Notes: generated from the sequence alone by a model not told the origin. Shown: positions 8,359 to 16,970, counted from the stretch's first letter. The stretch is 64,000 nt of DNA from Treponema sp. (GCA_017449285.1 JAFSJX010000022.1:57651-121650), one strand, 5' to 3'. Translations and numbers: made by a program.

Positions 8359-9204
8359 TTACGCCACAGAAATATACGGCTCAAGTTTGCGTAGTCTGCG
8401 CGGATGCTGCATACGGACAATCGCACGTTTTTCAATCTGACGGATGCGCTCTTTTGTCAATTGACATTCATCGCCAACCTCTTTGAGCGACATCGGGCGA
8501 CTGCCATCAAGACCGTAACGCAGACGGATAACTTTCGCCTCGCTTGGCCTGAGCGTATCCAAAACTTCGCCAATATCCTCGCGCATCGTTTTGGTAAGAA
8601 CTTCCTCGTAGGGATTCGCATAGCGTTCGTCCTCAACAAAATCGCCCACGGAAGCACTGTCGGAATCCGAGCCACGCACCTGAGCGTCAAGGCTGACCAT
8701 CTCACGATTGATATTCAGCATATCACGCACGTGAGCAGCGTCCATATTCAGCATTTCGGCAACCTCGGAAATTTCCTCTTCCTCAGTCTTACCAGAACCA
8801 ATCATTTTCCTTGCATGCTCAATCTGAACCAGCTCGTTGGCGCGGTTGAGCGGCAGACGAATCGCACGGCTCTTTTCGCAGATTGCCTTCAAAATGCACT
8901 GGCGAATCCACCAGACCGCATACGAAATAAAATGATAGCCCTTCTCCGCGTCAAATTTTTCAATCGCCGTCAGAAGCCCGATATTTCCCTCGCTGATTAA
9001 ATCAACCAAGTCCAACCCCTGACCCTGATACTTTTTCGCCACATTCACCACGAAACGCAGGTTTGCCTTTACGATTTTCTCTTTCGCCACCTTGTCGCCA
9101 GATTTTGCCTTCAGCGCAAGCGCGCTCTCTTCCTCACGGCTCATCAACGGAATCCTGCTGATTTCCTTCAAATACATAGAAAGCACTGCGTCGTCATTTG
9201 TCAT
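8359..9204 (-). CDS. Short sigma-70 family sigma factor (RpoS-like architecture)
   Basis: 281-residue sigma factor with regions 1.2 through 4.2 but no region 1.1 and no large non-conserved insert, so it is RpoS-sized rather than RpoD-sized. Region 2 contains LRFVVNVAKKYQGQGLDLVD and the -10 recognition helix AVWWIRQCILKAI; region 4 has LRPSEAKVIRLRYGL and the helix-turn-helix SLKEVGDECQLTKERIRQIE. Start at 9204 is chosen because AAGGGG precedes it; an in-frame ATG at 9252 lies upstream of a palindromic repeat and has no ribosome site. A sigma-54-type promoter lies upstream, recalling the RpoN-RpoS cascade of Borrelia. Whether this is the housekeeping or an alternative factor cannot be settled here. 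Confidence 0.85.
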   Translation of the reverse strand: MTNDDAVLSMYLKEISRIPLMSREEESALALKAKSGDKVAKEKIVKANLRFVVNVAKKYQGQGLDLVDLISEGNIGLLTAIEKFDAEKGYHFISYAVWWIRQCILKAICEKSRAIRLPLNRANELVQIEHARKMIGSGKTEEEEISEVAEMLNMDAAHVRDMLNINREMVSLDAQVRGSDSDSASVGDFVEDERYANPYEEVLTKTMREDIGEVLDTLRPSEAKVIRLRYGLDGSRPMSLKEVGDECQLTKERIRQIEKRAIVRMQHPRRLRKLEPYISVA

Positions 9205-9222
9205 TTTGTTCCCCTTGTTACA

Positions 9223-9246
9223 GTGGTTGAGCGTAGTCGAAACCAC
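9223..9246. repeat. Dispersed palindromic repeat in the sigma-factor leader
   Basis: GTGGTT - GAGCGTAGTCGA - AACCAC, a hairpin just upstream of the ribosome site of the sigma gene. Related to GGTTTCGACAGGCTCAACC copies at 14539-14557 (inside alaS) and 34942-34960. Confidence 0.65.
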
Positions 9247-9269
9247 TTTCATTCTATCACTTTATTTTA

Positions 9270-9287
9270 TAGCAAATTCCGTGCCAA
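9270..9287 (-). promoter_or_regulatory. Sigma-54 (-24/-12) promoter of the sigma-factor gene
   Basis: Minus strand TTGGCACGGAATTTGCTA: the -24 GG and -12 GC are exactly 10 bases apart, and TGGCAC-N5-TTGCT matches the RpoN consensus at every key base. A start site near 9260 would give a leader of about 55 bases containing the palindrome at 9223-9246. No enhancer site was identified. Confidence 0.8.
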
Positions 9288-9409
9288 GTTTTAAAAATCG
9301 TGATTTTTTAAACTAATACCTTAAATTCCGCCGAATTTCTCAAAATTCTGACGATTTTCTTTGACTTTTAGGGCATTTATTATTATTTTTAGGATAACAG
9401 GCGTATATT

Positions 9410-9459
9410 TTGACACAATGACTCTTTTTATACGCTAAAACTGTATCATTTTGATACAG
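9410..9459 (+). promoter_or_regulatory. groES promoter region with perfect inverted repeat
   Basis: TTGACA at 9410-9415 with only weak -10 candidates near 9431-9440, followed by CTGTATCA-TTT-TGATACAG (9441-9459), a perfect 8-bp inverted repeat about 35 bases before groES. The classical CIRCE element (HrcA operator) is absent. The dyad may be the operator of a different heat-shock regulator. Confidence 0.6.
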
Positions 9460-9493
9460 CACATCAATAACAAAACCCTTTGGAGGCAAAAAT

Positions 9494-9766
9494 ATGAAAC
9501 TCAAACCACTCGCTGACCGTGTTCTGCTCAAACAGGAAAAAGCAGAGACCAAAACCGCCAGCGGAATCATCATCCCCGAAACCGCACAGGAAAAGACGCA
9601 GACCGCAAAAGTCGAGGCAATCGGTCCTGGCACAGAAAAAGAAAAAATCACCGTAAAAGTCGGCGACCGCGTGATGTACGACAAATATGCCGGCACTCAA
9701 GTCAAAATCGAAGGCGAAGAGTATCTGATTGTAAAGAACGCGGATATTATCGCAGTGATTGAGTAG
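9494..9766 (+). CDS. groES: Co-chaperonin GroES
   Basis: 90-residue GroES (Cpn10), the seven-subunit lid of the GroEL folding chamber in the cytoplasm. Hallmarks: N-terminal [12 protein letters not shown], mobile-loop [16 protein letters not shown] and roof/closing strands [11 protein letters not shown] and [23 protein letters not shown] provides the ribosome site. groEL is not next to it, a solitary arrangement also known in treponemes. It is divergent from the sigma-factor gene, sharing a 290-bp regulatory region. Confidence 0.97.
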   Translation: MKLKPLADRVLLKQEKAETKTASGIIIPETAQEKTQTAKVEAIGPGTEKEKITVKVGDRVMYDKYAGTQVKIEGEEYLIVKNADIIAVIE

Positions 9767-9795
9767 GAGACAACAGAAACACATTCCTTATCATC

Positions 9796-9955
9796 GGGGC
9801 GTTCCCGTCGGTGGCTACGCCACCTTACCCAGTTTTGCGCTGCAAAACTGGCGGGTCGCTATGTCCGCCGTTCCGCTATCGCTCCATTGCCTACGGCAAC
9901 GCCTTGCGGCGCGGCTACCAGCGCTAACGCAATCCCCAAAGCCGAAATCATTCCC
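9796..9955. repeat. GC-rich modular hairpin repeat, family A copy 1
   Basis: Begins GGGGCGTT and contains three perfect small hairpins: GGTGGC-TAC-GCCACC, CCAGTTTTGC-GCT-GCAAAACTGG (9829-9851) and TTGCC-TAC-GGCAA, then CGGGTCGCTATGTCCGC and a closing GCGCTAACGCAATCCCC. It fills the whole gap between convergent groES and the TPR lipoprotein gene, so it may end transcription from both sides. Other copies: 20571-20735 and, inverted, 56566-56697. Confidence 0.75.
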
Positions 9956-11857
9956 CTACTCCATCATCCGGCGCAAAAGTCGTGCGTCAGCGTGTGTCGG
10001 GTTGAGCGAAAGACAGTATTCCAGCGAAAGAGATGCGCCGTTTTTGTCACCTGTGTCGCGCTGAATGACGGCGGTTCGGTAGAGGATATCCGCTTTTGTG
10101 GCAGGGTCTCGGGTTCTTCCAGCGGCAAGTCCGTACAAGGCAAGGGCTTTTTTCTTTTCGCCAGTGCTGCTGTACATCATCGCAAGATTGCACACAGAAA
10201 CTGCGGACGCAAGCGAGGAGACAGAGACAATCGGCGCGGAATCGGATTTTCGGTGCAGTCCGCCTGTCTCAAAAAGAACGTATTCGTACAGGCGGCGGGC
10301 GGCGGAAACATTGCCGTCAAGCAGAGTAAAATAGGCGGCGCACTCACCTTCCCAAATTTCCATGCCATATACGCCTTTTGCCGCCCTGTCTCCAAATGTG
10401 CCGCGCAACACTTCCGGTGGAATCACGTTCTTTGGAGCAGACCGCTCACCGCCAAACACGTCCAGTTTTTTTTCTGCGGCAGGAAGAGGCATATCATCTT
10501 TCAGGCTGTAGCGGGCATCCAAATATCTGGTGAACAGATTCCTCGCGTCCTCAATTTCGCCGTTCGCAAGCAATTCATGCACGGCAAGTTGCACCAGTTT
10601 TGGTGGATATAAACTTGTGCCTCGCTCGTTTTCTTCCAGCGTTTCCCACAGAAGGGCAAGTTTTGCTTTTTGCGTCATCTCGGAATGCGTCCGATAATAC
10701 AACATCAAATGCGCCGTCAGCAAATCCTCATTTTTTTCGCCAGTCGTTTCCTGCTGTTCGGAAAGTTTTTTTTCCATCCGATAGAGCGCGTCGCTCACAA
10801 GAATCTTCGGTCGGTCATCATACGCCTGCATCGCGTGAGTACGGAACGGGGTAAGCCGCAGAGATTTTTCCAAATCGGTCATCACCGGGGGAATCGACGC
10901 TTCGTAGGCAAACCGACCATACGTGACCAATCCGGGAACATACTCGCTGTGATTCGTCACCACGTCAAAAATCAAATCGTATGCGCGCTGATACTGTTCC
11001 CGTTCCTGATTCCACAGCGCGGAATTCACTTTGACCGCAGGAGGCACGTCCTTTATCCGCTCACCTTTGTACTGCATCACAATCTCGCGGGAACGCTCCG
11101 CACTATCCCTGTCATTCAGCATGATGTAGGCATCGCTTGCCAGTTCTGCTGCGGCAGGCAAAAGCACTTCACTGCGCACGTTTTCCAAATTTTCAAGGCA
11201 GATATCGTAATTTTCCGCGTCATATTGCACGTATGCCCAAAAAAGGTGTTCCGCCATCGAATGAGGTCGCTTTTCCTGCAATTCCGCCGCCAGCTGATAA
11301 TCGCCTTGCAAAAGATTGACCAACGCGCTGTTCACAAGCCAGCGGGAATTTCCCGTGCCGACATACGCATCATAATAAATGGAAGCAAGTCCTGCAGAAT
11401 ACAAGCCGCTTTCCGAAAGACTGACCGCCCGTTTTAGCACCGCCTCCGAATACAGCGAGCCATAGCGTGTTCCCGCAAGAATTCTGCTCGTTTCAACCGC
11501 CTCGTCCAGCCGATTCTGACGGAGCAAAAAGTGACTATACACCGCCGTAAGCTCAGGATTTTCATGCAGAGCCTTTAAGCCGCTCACCAGCACTTTCTCC
11601 GCAAGCACGGTTTCACCCAAGGTCATATACCGGCGATACACACCAAGGCGGGCATACGCGCTGAACGCATTTTTTTCGGTCTTTTTAAGCAAAGCCATCG
11701 CATCGGAAGTCTGCCCCTGCCTGATATATGCGTCGACGCCGTCAAGTTGAGAAAGAAAAGATTGTCCGTCTGATTTTGAGCATGAAAAAAGAAAAATGCC
11801 CGCCACAAGCGAACACATCACAAAAGCGAGCAGATTTTTCTTTATTTTGCACGTCAT
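9956..11857 (-). CDS. TPR-containing lipoprotein
   Basis: 633 residues. The signal peptide ends with a lipobox (GIFLFSC), so the protein should be lipid-anchored. The mature part is all-helical with TPR-like units, for example AEKVLVSGLKALHENPEL, LDEAVETSRIL and KKALALYGLAAGRTRDP, the last close to the C-terminus. It starts three bases after the nusB stop with no obvious ribosome site of its own, implying translational coupling. Its stop TAG abuts a family A repeat. Function unknown; an envelope-assembly scaffold is possible. Confidence 0.8.
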   Translation of the reverse strand: MTCKIKKNLLAFVMCSLVAGIFLFSCSKSDGQSFLSQLDGVDAYIRQGQTSDAMALLKKTEKNAFSAYARLGVYRRYMTLGETVLAEKVLVSGLKALHENPELTAVYSHFLLRQNRLDEAVETSRILAGTRYGSLYSEAVLKRAVSLSESGLYSAGLASIYYDAYVGTGNSRWLVNSALVNLLQGDYQLAAELQEKRPHSMAEHLFWAYVQYDAENYDICLENLENVRSEVLLPAAAELASDAYIMLNDRDSAERSREIVMQYKGERIKDVPPAVKVNSALWNQEREQYQRAYDLIFDVVTNHSEYVPGLVTYGRFAYEASIPPVMTDLEKSLRLTPFRTHAMQAYDDRPKILVSDALYRMEKKLSEQQETTGEKNEDLLTAHLMLYYRTHSEMTQKAKLALLWETLEENERGTSLYPPKLVQLAVHELLANGEIEDARNLFTRYLDARYSLKDDMPLPAAEKKLDVFGGERSAPKNVIPPEVLRGTFGDRAAKGVYGMEIWEGECAAYFTLLDGNVSAARRLYEYVLFETGGLHRKSDSAPIVSVSSLASAVSVCNLAMMYSSTGEKKKALALYGLAAGRTRDPATKADILYRTAVIQRDTGDKNGASLSLEYCLSLNPTHADARLLRRMME

Positions 11858-11860
11858 ATT

Positions 11861-12277
11861 TTAATTTTCGGCTGACTTTCTGATATTGTCAAGCACCGCA
11901 TTGATGAATTTATACGAATCGTCCTGACCGTACTCTTTTGCAATGCTTATCGCCTCGTCAATTACAATTGAAGCCGCCATGTCCTTCTGATACAAAAGCG
12001 AATACACGCTCATCCGCAAAATCGCAAGCGACACTTTATTCACGCGGTCAAACGTCCAGCCGCTCAGATGCTTTTTAATCAGTTCGTCAACCTCTGCCTG
12101 ATGCTCAACTGAACCCGCAATCAGCATACGCGCAAAAGCACCGCTGTCGTCATCAACCTGATCGCCTTTTTCGTTCTCCGCCCAGTCAAGTTTCAGCACG
12201 TCTTCCAGCGGATTGCCCCCAATATCCCATGAGTACAATCCCTGAAACGCAAGAATTCTGCCTTTTCGTCGTGACAT
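11861..12277 (-). CDS. nusB: Transcription antitermination factor NusB
   Basis: 138-residue all-helical NusB. It binds boxA RNA with NusE (S10) to prevent premature termination, mainly on rRNA operons. Family signs are the N-terminal RRKGRILAFQGLYSWD, the central DRVNKVSLAILRMSVYSLLY and the C-terminal IVIDEAISIAKEYGQDDSYKFINAVLD. It is sandwiched between the foldase gene (4 bp upstream) and the TPR lipoprotein (3 bp downstream), forming a three-gene operon. Confidence 0.95.
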   Translation of the reverse strand: MSRRKGRILAFQGLYSWDIGGNPLEDVLKLDWAENEKGDQVDDDSGAFARMLIAGSVEHQAEVDELIKKHLSGWTFDRVNKVSLAILRMSVYSLLYQKDMAASIVIDEAISIAKEYGQDDSYKFINAVLDNIRKSAEN

Positions 12278-12281
12278 AAGC

Positions 12282-13361
12282 CTACCAGTTCAGCAATTTA
12301 TCAAGGGCATCGCCCGTCTTTTTGCGGTCAACATTCTGCGCCGTATCAAGAGACTTTGTAATATCCTGCACGGCGGTAATCAAGAACTGGCTCTGTTTCT
12401 GCTGGGTCAGATTTGACTTGATGTAATCGTACACCGTAATTGTCGTGTCCGGCTGAACCACATCGCTCAATCCAAGCATTTTTGCCGCATATTTCTGACG
12501 AACCGCATAGAACTGAAAGTTGTCGCCCGTTTCGGTTACGTTTGAGATATAGCCGATGTCGCGTCCGAACAGTTCCATCAATTCCTGATAAGAGATTCCG
12601 AGTTGCTGAGCATGTTGTGCCGTCTTGCTGACAATCAAATCGCCGCCCTGATACGTCTTGTCGCTCTCCATATTGGCTTTGATTTTGTCGTAGTTCAGTT
12701 TCTTTGCTTTCAAATCCGCCAGCATGGAATCCGCCTTTTTCTTTGCGGCTTCATTTGCCTTGCCATTTTTTGGAACCATGACAAGGAAAATCTTTATCAT
12801 ATCATTCCACACAAACGAAGCCTTGTTCAACTCAAAGAACGAGCGGATTTCTTCATCGGTGGGAGCGACCGTCTTGATTTCGTTCTGTTTCTGGCTCAAA
12901 ACATACTGGTGCGCCAAAAGCTGATTCTTCAAGTATGACTTGTAGTCAGCGACGTTCATGCCAACCTGCTGCTTCATAAAATCGTCCAGAGACATTCCTG
13001 TCTGCTGCTTCACGATGTCGGCAAACTGCGCTTCCGTTACCTGCTGACCAAACTGCTGGCTTACGCTCTGAAGGAAATACTGGTTCACCTGAGAATCGGT
13101 AATCTGCATTCCCGCTTTTTGCGCCGCCTGAACGACCAATTTTTCATCAATCAGCGCGTTCAAAATGTCTTTTTTCTGGTCAACCGTAAAAGATGACACG
13201 CCGTTCTGCTTCTGATACATTTCGACACGGTTTTTCAGTTGTTTGAGCGTAATCGTCTCCGATTTATTAAGTTTTACGACAGCAAGAGCCTGCAAGTCAT
13301 TCTGAGCAAAAAGCACTGCCGTCGCCAAAAAAAGCGCAAGTCCAAAAGCCAATCGTTTCAT
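12282..13361 (-). CDS. SurA/PrsA-like periplasmic peptidyl-prolyl isomerase
   Basis: 359 residues with a signal peptide (MKRLAFGLALFLATAVLFAQ). An N-terminal SurA_N-type chaperone domain (about 25-170) includes KDILNALIDEKLVVQAAQKAG and a Gln-rich segment. A weak parvulin domain follows (about 170-290), with MIKIFLVMVPKNGKANEAAKKK and GGDLIVSKTAQ visible; catalytic parvulin residues are poorly conserved, so it may act mainly as a chaperone for outer-membrane proteins. It is the first gene of the operon with nusB. GAGG precedes the start. Confidence 0.82.
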   Translation of the reverse strand: MKRLAFGLALFLATAVLFAQNDLQALAVVKLNKSETITLKQLKNRVEMYQKQNGVSSFTVDQKKDILNALIDEKLVVQAAQKAGMQITDSQVNQYFLQSVSQQFGQQVTEAQFADIVKQQTGMSLDDFMKQQVGMNVADYKSYLKNQLLAHQYVLSQKQNEIKTVAPTDEEIRSFFELNKASFVWNDMIKIFLVMVPKNGKANEAAKKKADSMLADLKAKKLNYDKIKANMESDKTYQGGDLIVSKTAQHAQQLGISYQELMELFGRDIGYISNVTETGDNFQFYAVRQKYAAKMLGLSDVVQPDTTITVYDYIKSNLTQQKQSQFLITAVQDITKSLDTAQNVDRKKTGDALDKLLNW

Positions 13362-13431
13362 ATTCTATAAACCTCATATTTTCAGATAGAAAGCAGGCTA
13401 TTCCCCAACTTTCTCATTGTATAAACAGTTC

Positions 13432-13478
13432 TGATAACAAAATGTTACGGGAAAACACAAGTATTTTTTCCGTAACAT
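13432..13478 (-). terminator. Terminator after alaS
   Basis: Inverted repeat ATGTTACGG (13442-13450) and CCGTAACAT (13470-13478) extended by A/T pairs, followed on the minus strand by TTTGTT. Lies 10 bp after the alaS stop. Confidence 0.65.
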
Positions 13479-13488
13479 GCAAGCATTT

Positions 13489-15336
13489 TTATTTTTCCAG
13501 CGGCAATCCGCCAGAAATCACCGCACGGATTCGGCGCACGCCAGCGGAAGATGACTGCTCCTTGGTGATTTTAAAGTCGCCAATCTGAGCCGTGTGCTGC
13601 ACGTGAGGGCCGCCACACACTTCCTTGCTGAACCAGTCCTTTTTCGCGTCCTTGCCAATCGTGTAGACTTTGACGCTCTCGCCGTATTTGTTTGCGAACA
13701 GAGCGCGCGCGCCCTCAGCCTTTGCCTGCTCAAGCGTCATCACTTCCATCGTGACGGGCAAATCTTCCTTAATCTTTGCGTTTACGATGTCCTCAACCTG
13801 CTTGATTTCATCGGCGGTCATCGGGCGGTCAAACGTAAAGTCAAAGCGCATTCTCTCGTTGTTGATGTTAGAACCTTTCTGCGCGACCATATCGCCAAGC
13901 ACGTTGACCAGTGCCTGCTGGAGCAAATGGGTCGCCGTGTGGTATTTGGTCGTGGTGTCGCTCTGCTCTGCAAGACCGCCCTTGGCTTTTCCCGCATCCA
14001 GCGATTTTGACGCTTCCTTGTGCTTTTTCTCCGCTTCCTTAAAACCTTCCAAGTCCACGGTAAAGCCATGCTCCGCGCCAAGTTCCTGCGTGAGTTCCAC
14101 GGGAAAACCGAACGTGTCATACAGGCGGAACGCAACTTTGCCGCTGATTTCTTTCTTCGGGTTCTTCATCAAGTTAGGAAGCAATTTCTGGAACTCTGCC
14201 TCGCCGTTCTTGAGTGCCTCGCGGAATTTATTTTCCTCTGCGGTCAACTCGCCGCAAATCTTGTCGTGATTCTGCGCCAGTTCAGGGTACGCGCCCTTGA
14301 AATTTTCGATGACCGGCTCTGCAATCTTTGCCAAAAATGCGTCGTCAATGCCCAGTTTCATGCCATGGCGCACTGCCCTGCGAATCAGACGGCGAAGCAC
14401 GTAGCCCGCGCCAAGGTTTGACGGAGAAACGCCACGCTGGTCGCCCAGAATGAACACCGATGCGCGCGCGTGGTCTGCGATGATGCGGACGGACTTATCT
14501 TTTTCGGCATCGCTTCCGTAGGTATACTTCGTTGCGCCGGTTGAGCCTGTCGAAACCAGTTTTTCAATTTCGGCGATAATCGGCTGGAACACTTCTGTCT
14601 GGTAGACGCTCGTTTTTCCCTGCAAGATACAGTTGGTGCGCTCCAAGCCCATGCCCGTGTCCACATTCTGCTTGGGGAGCTTTACAAGCGAGCCATCATT
14701 CTGGCGGTCAAACTGCATGAACACGTTGTTCCAGATTTCCATCCAGTTTGCGCTGTCCGTGCCTTTGTTTGATCCGACCGGCGGCAGTCCTTCGCCAACC
14801 CAGTAGAAAATTTCGGTGTCAGGACCGCACGGCCCTGTCGGACCTGCCGCCCACCAGTTGTCGCTTGCAGGAAGATAGGCAATTTTGTCTTCGGGCATGC
14901 CGTTTTCTTTCCAGTAACTTGCCGCCTCTTCATCACGCGGAGCAGATTCATCACCCGCAAACACGGTGACGGAAAGTTTTTTCGGGTCAAGCGCAAGCCA
15001 TTCCTTGCTCGTCAAAAATTCGTATGAGAACGCGATGGACTCTTTCTTGAAATAATCGCCCAGCGACCAGTTTCCCAGCATCTCAAAGCAGGTCAAATGG
15101 CTGGGGTCGCCCACCTCGTCAATGTCACCCGTACGAATGCACTTCTGGTAGTCCGTAAGGCGAGTTCCAGACGGATGCGGCTGACCAAGCAGATACGGCA
15201 CCAGCGGATGCATTCCCGCCATCGTAAACAGAACGGAGGGGTCATTTTCGGGAATCAGCGATTGCCCCGAAATCTCAGCATGATTTTTACTTTTGAAAAA
15301 TGCAATGTATTTAGAACGAAGTTCGTTAGCAGTCAT
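13489..15336 (-). CDS. alaS: Alanyl-tRNA synthetase, short form without C-Ala domain
   Basis: Charges tRNA-Ala. Visible domains: class II catalytic core (1-230, with TMAGMHPLVPYLLG and the GPTGPCGPDTEI loop), tRNA-recognition helices (about 230-420) and the editing domain with its zinc ligands HTATH and CGGPH near the C-terminus. The protein stops at 615 residues, directly after the editing domain, whereas most bacterial AlaRS are about 870 and end with the C-Ala/DHHA1 domain; short forms are known in treponemes. A copy of the 19-bp dispersed palindrome at 14539-14557 is translated in frame as VSTGST. No ribosome site is visible before the ATG, which starts 11 bases after the upstream gene's stop. 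Confidence 0.95.
   Translation of the reverse strand: MTANELRSKYIAFFKSKNHAEISGQSLIPENDPSVLFTMAGMHPLVPYLLGQPHPSGTRLTDYQKCIRTGDIDEVGDPSHLTCFEMLGNWSLGDYFKKESIAFSYEFLTSKEWLALDPKKLSVTVFAGDESAPRDEEAASYWKENGMPEDKIAYLPASDNWWAAGPTGPCGPDTEIFYWVGEGLPPVGSNKGTDSANWMEIWNNVFMQFDRQNDGSLVKLPKQNVDTGMGLERTNCILQGKTSVYQTEVFQPIIAEIEKLVSTGSTGATKYTYGSDAEKDKSVRIIADHARASVFILGDQRGVSPSNLGAGYVLRRLIRRAVRHGMKLGIDDAFLAKIAEPVIENFKGAYPELAQNHDKICGELTAEENKFREALKNGEAEFQKLLPNLMKNPKKEISGKVAFRLYDTFGFPVELTQELGAEHGFTVDLEGFKEAEKKHKEASKSLDAGKAKGGLAEQSDTTTKYHTATHLLQQALVNVLGDMVAQKGSNINNERMRFDFTFDRPMTADEIKQVEDIVNAKIKEDLPVTMEVMTLEQAKAEGARALFANKYGESVKVYTIGKDAKKDWFSKEVCGGPHVQHTAQIGDFKITKEQSSSAGVRRIRAVISGGLPLEK
14539..14557. repeat. Dispersed palindromic repeat inside alaS
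   Basis: GGTTGAGCCTGTCGAAACC, identical in reverse complement to the intergenic copy at 34942-34960. In alaS it encodes part of the segment LVSTGSTGAT, just before the conserved VRIIADHARA motif, and looks like an in-frame insertion. Confidence 0.7.
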
Positions 15337-15347
15337 AATAGTATATT

Positions 15348-16886
15348 TTATGAATTCGCGCCGTTGGTGTCAATGCGGGTCAGCACAAGGGGTCTTTCTT
15401 CGGTCATATAATATCCATCGGGACTGACAAGAACATGACGCATGATGACGACATTTTTATCATCAACCTGTTTTTTTACCAAACGTCTGCCAACCTTTTC
15501 CTCAACCTCAACTTTCTGAAAATCGAACACGTATGTCTCCTTAAAATATGGATTCACCGTGTCGGAACGGAACTGCAAGACCGATACGCCGGAAATCATC
15601 AGCCGCATAAAACGCCCCGCGTCAACCGAAGAACCGTTCATCGCCTGATACTCGCCGTCAGAAAAACTGATTGCAGCCCCATCACTCGCAGACCATTTCC
15701 CCGCGGAGACAAGTTCCGCAATCACCGCCTCGTTGTTGTCAGAAGAAGAAGCCGCCAGTTTTGAGGTCAGTTTCTTGTAATTGCCGTCCCATAACGTGCT
15801 TTCGCTGATAAGCATACGAACATCGTCCTGCAAGCGGATGCGGATTTCATCAATTCCTACCAGCGAAATATCCACCCGTCGCTGCAAATTCTCAATCGAC
15901 GTGTTGACCGCCGTAAAATACATTCCGTTCTGCCGTAGATTGCTGTTCAGCCACGAATAGACTTCCTCACTGTCTCCGTTCTCAAAGATAAGTTCATGCG
16001 CCACAGAATCAAAAAAGATGTAGCGGATTGACTGAGAACTGTTGTCCGTCTTGAACCAAAGTCCGTCCAAAAAGCGTGAGAACGTTTCCACCGTGCCGTC
16101 CTGAATTCTCGACAAAACCGCCGCCGCAATGCTCGTTCCCTGCACACGGGTCTGCGAATACTGCACATACTTCCGCTCATGCTCATCCCAGCGATATTCC
16201 GTCTGAATCTGGTCAAGCCGGTTAGAACCTTCCACTTTCTCCGAACCATACACCCACACCGGGAAACTCGTTCCCTTTGCCTGCGAAAGCGCGTAGGATT
16301 CATCTCGATCAAGTTGCTGGACAAACACCGTGCCGTCCGTATCAAAATCGCCGATGCAGTCAATCTTAAATTCTCCGCGCCATGTCCGCGAGCCAAGATA
16401 CATCCGAAGCACCGAATGACCTCTGTCCGAAATGCCCTGATACACCAGCACGTTATGATGATTTCCGATTACGTCAAGGCTTGTACATGCAAACGTCCGC
16501 GCCTGAGTGACCACCGTGGAAAGATTTGCCGAACGCTCATATTTTACCGTCTCAGGATTATACAACGCCACAACCAGCACGATATACTGACTAGTCGAAG
16601 TCTTAATCACATTAATCTGGTCGTCATATCCGTCGCCATCAATATCCATCGTCACCGTAGAAAGCAATGTCTCATCTTGCGCCAGAGTAATAAAAGATGT
16701 TTCTATATAATTGTCATCAAATCCGCTCTCAGCCTTTTCGCCGTCACCCTCACCGTTATCCACCACCGGAGTGACCACCCGCGCACGCTGCACTACCGTA
16801 TCCTGCACAAACAGCCGCCTGACAATAAAAAAACACGCCAGCAACGCCGCCACCGCAACAAAAACCGCCGGAATAATTCGCTTCAT
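15348..16886 (-). CDS. Treponemal exported/anchored protein with a DxDxDG motif
   Basis: 512 residues. An N-terminal hydrophobic segment (FVAVAALLACFFIV) acts as signal peptide or membrane anchor. The mature region has an early calcium-type motif MDIDGDGYDDQI followed by beta-rich sequence resembling FG-GAP/integrin-like strands (HNVLVYQGISDRGHSVLRMYLG, FDTDGTVFVQQL). Treponema proteins with this layout are sometimes labelled pallilysin-related adhesins; I recall that only vaguely and no protease motif is evident. It is 11 bp upstream of alaS. A structured leader with an intrinsic terminator precedes it. Confidence 0.75.
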   Translation of the reverse strand: MKRIIPAVFVAVAALLACFFIVRRLFVQDTVVQRARVVTPVVDNGEGDGEKAESGFDDNYIETSFITLAQDETLLSTVTMDIDGDGYDDQINVIKTSTSQYIVLVVALYNPETVKYERSANLSTVVTQARTFACTSLDVIGNHHNVLVYQGISDRGHSVLRMYLGSRTWRGEFKIDCIGDFDTDGTVFVQQLDRDESYALSQAKGTSFPVWVYGSEKVEGSNRLDQIQTEYRWDEHERKYVQYSQTRVQGTSIAAAVLSRIQDGTVETFSRFLDGLWFKTDNSSQSIRYIFFDSVAHELIFENGDSEEVYSWLNSNLRQNGMYFTAVNTSIENLQRRVDISLVGIDEIRIRLQDDVRMLISESTLWDGNYKKLTSKLAASSSDNNEAVIAELVSAGKWSASDGAAISFSDGEYQAMNGSSVDAGRFMRLMISGVSVLQFRSDTVNPYFKETYVFDFQKVEVEEKVGRRLVKKQVDDKNVVIMRHVLVSPDGYYMTEERPLVLTRIDTNGANS

Positions 16887-16937
16887 AGAAACTATTTTAT
16901 CACATTATGATAAAGGGGGGAAGTCCGTAAAAAAAGC

Positions 16938-16970
16938 AAAAAAAAGCCGTCCTGCTCAACGAACAGGACG
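16938..16970 (-). terminator. Intrinsic terminator of the structured RNA
   Basis: CGTCCTG (16948-16954) pairs with CAGGACG (16964-16970), a 9-nt loop, followed on the minus strand by a run of seven T. Confidence 0.8.
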
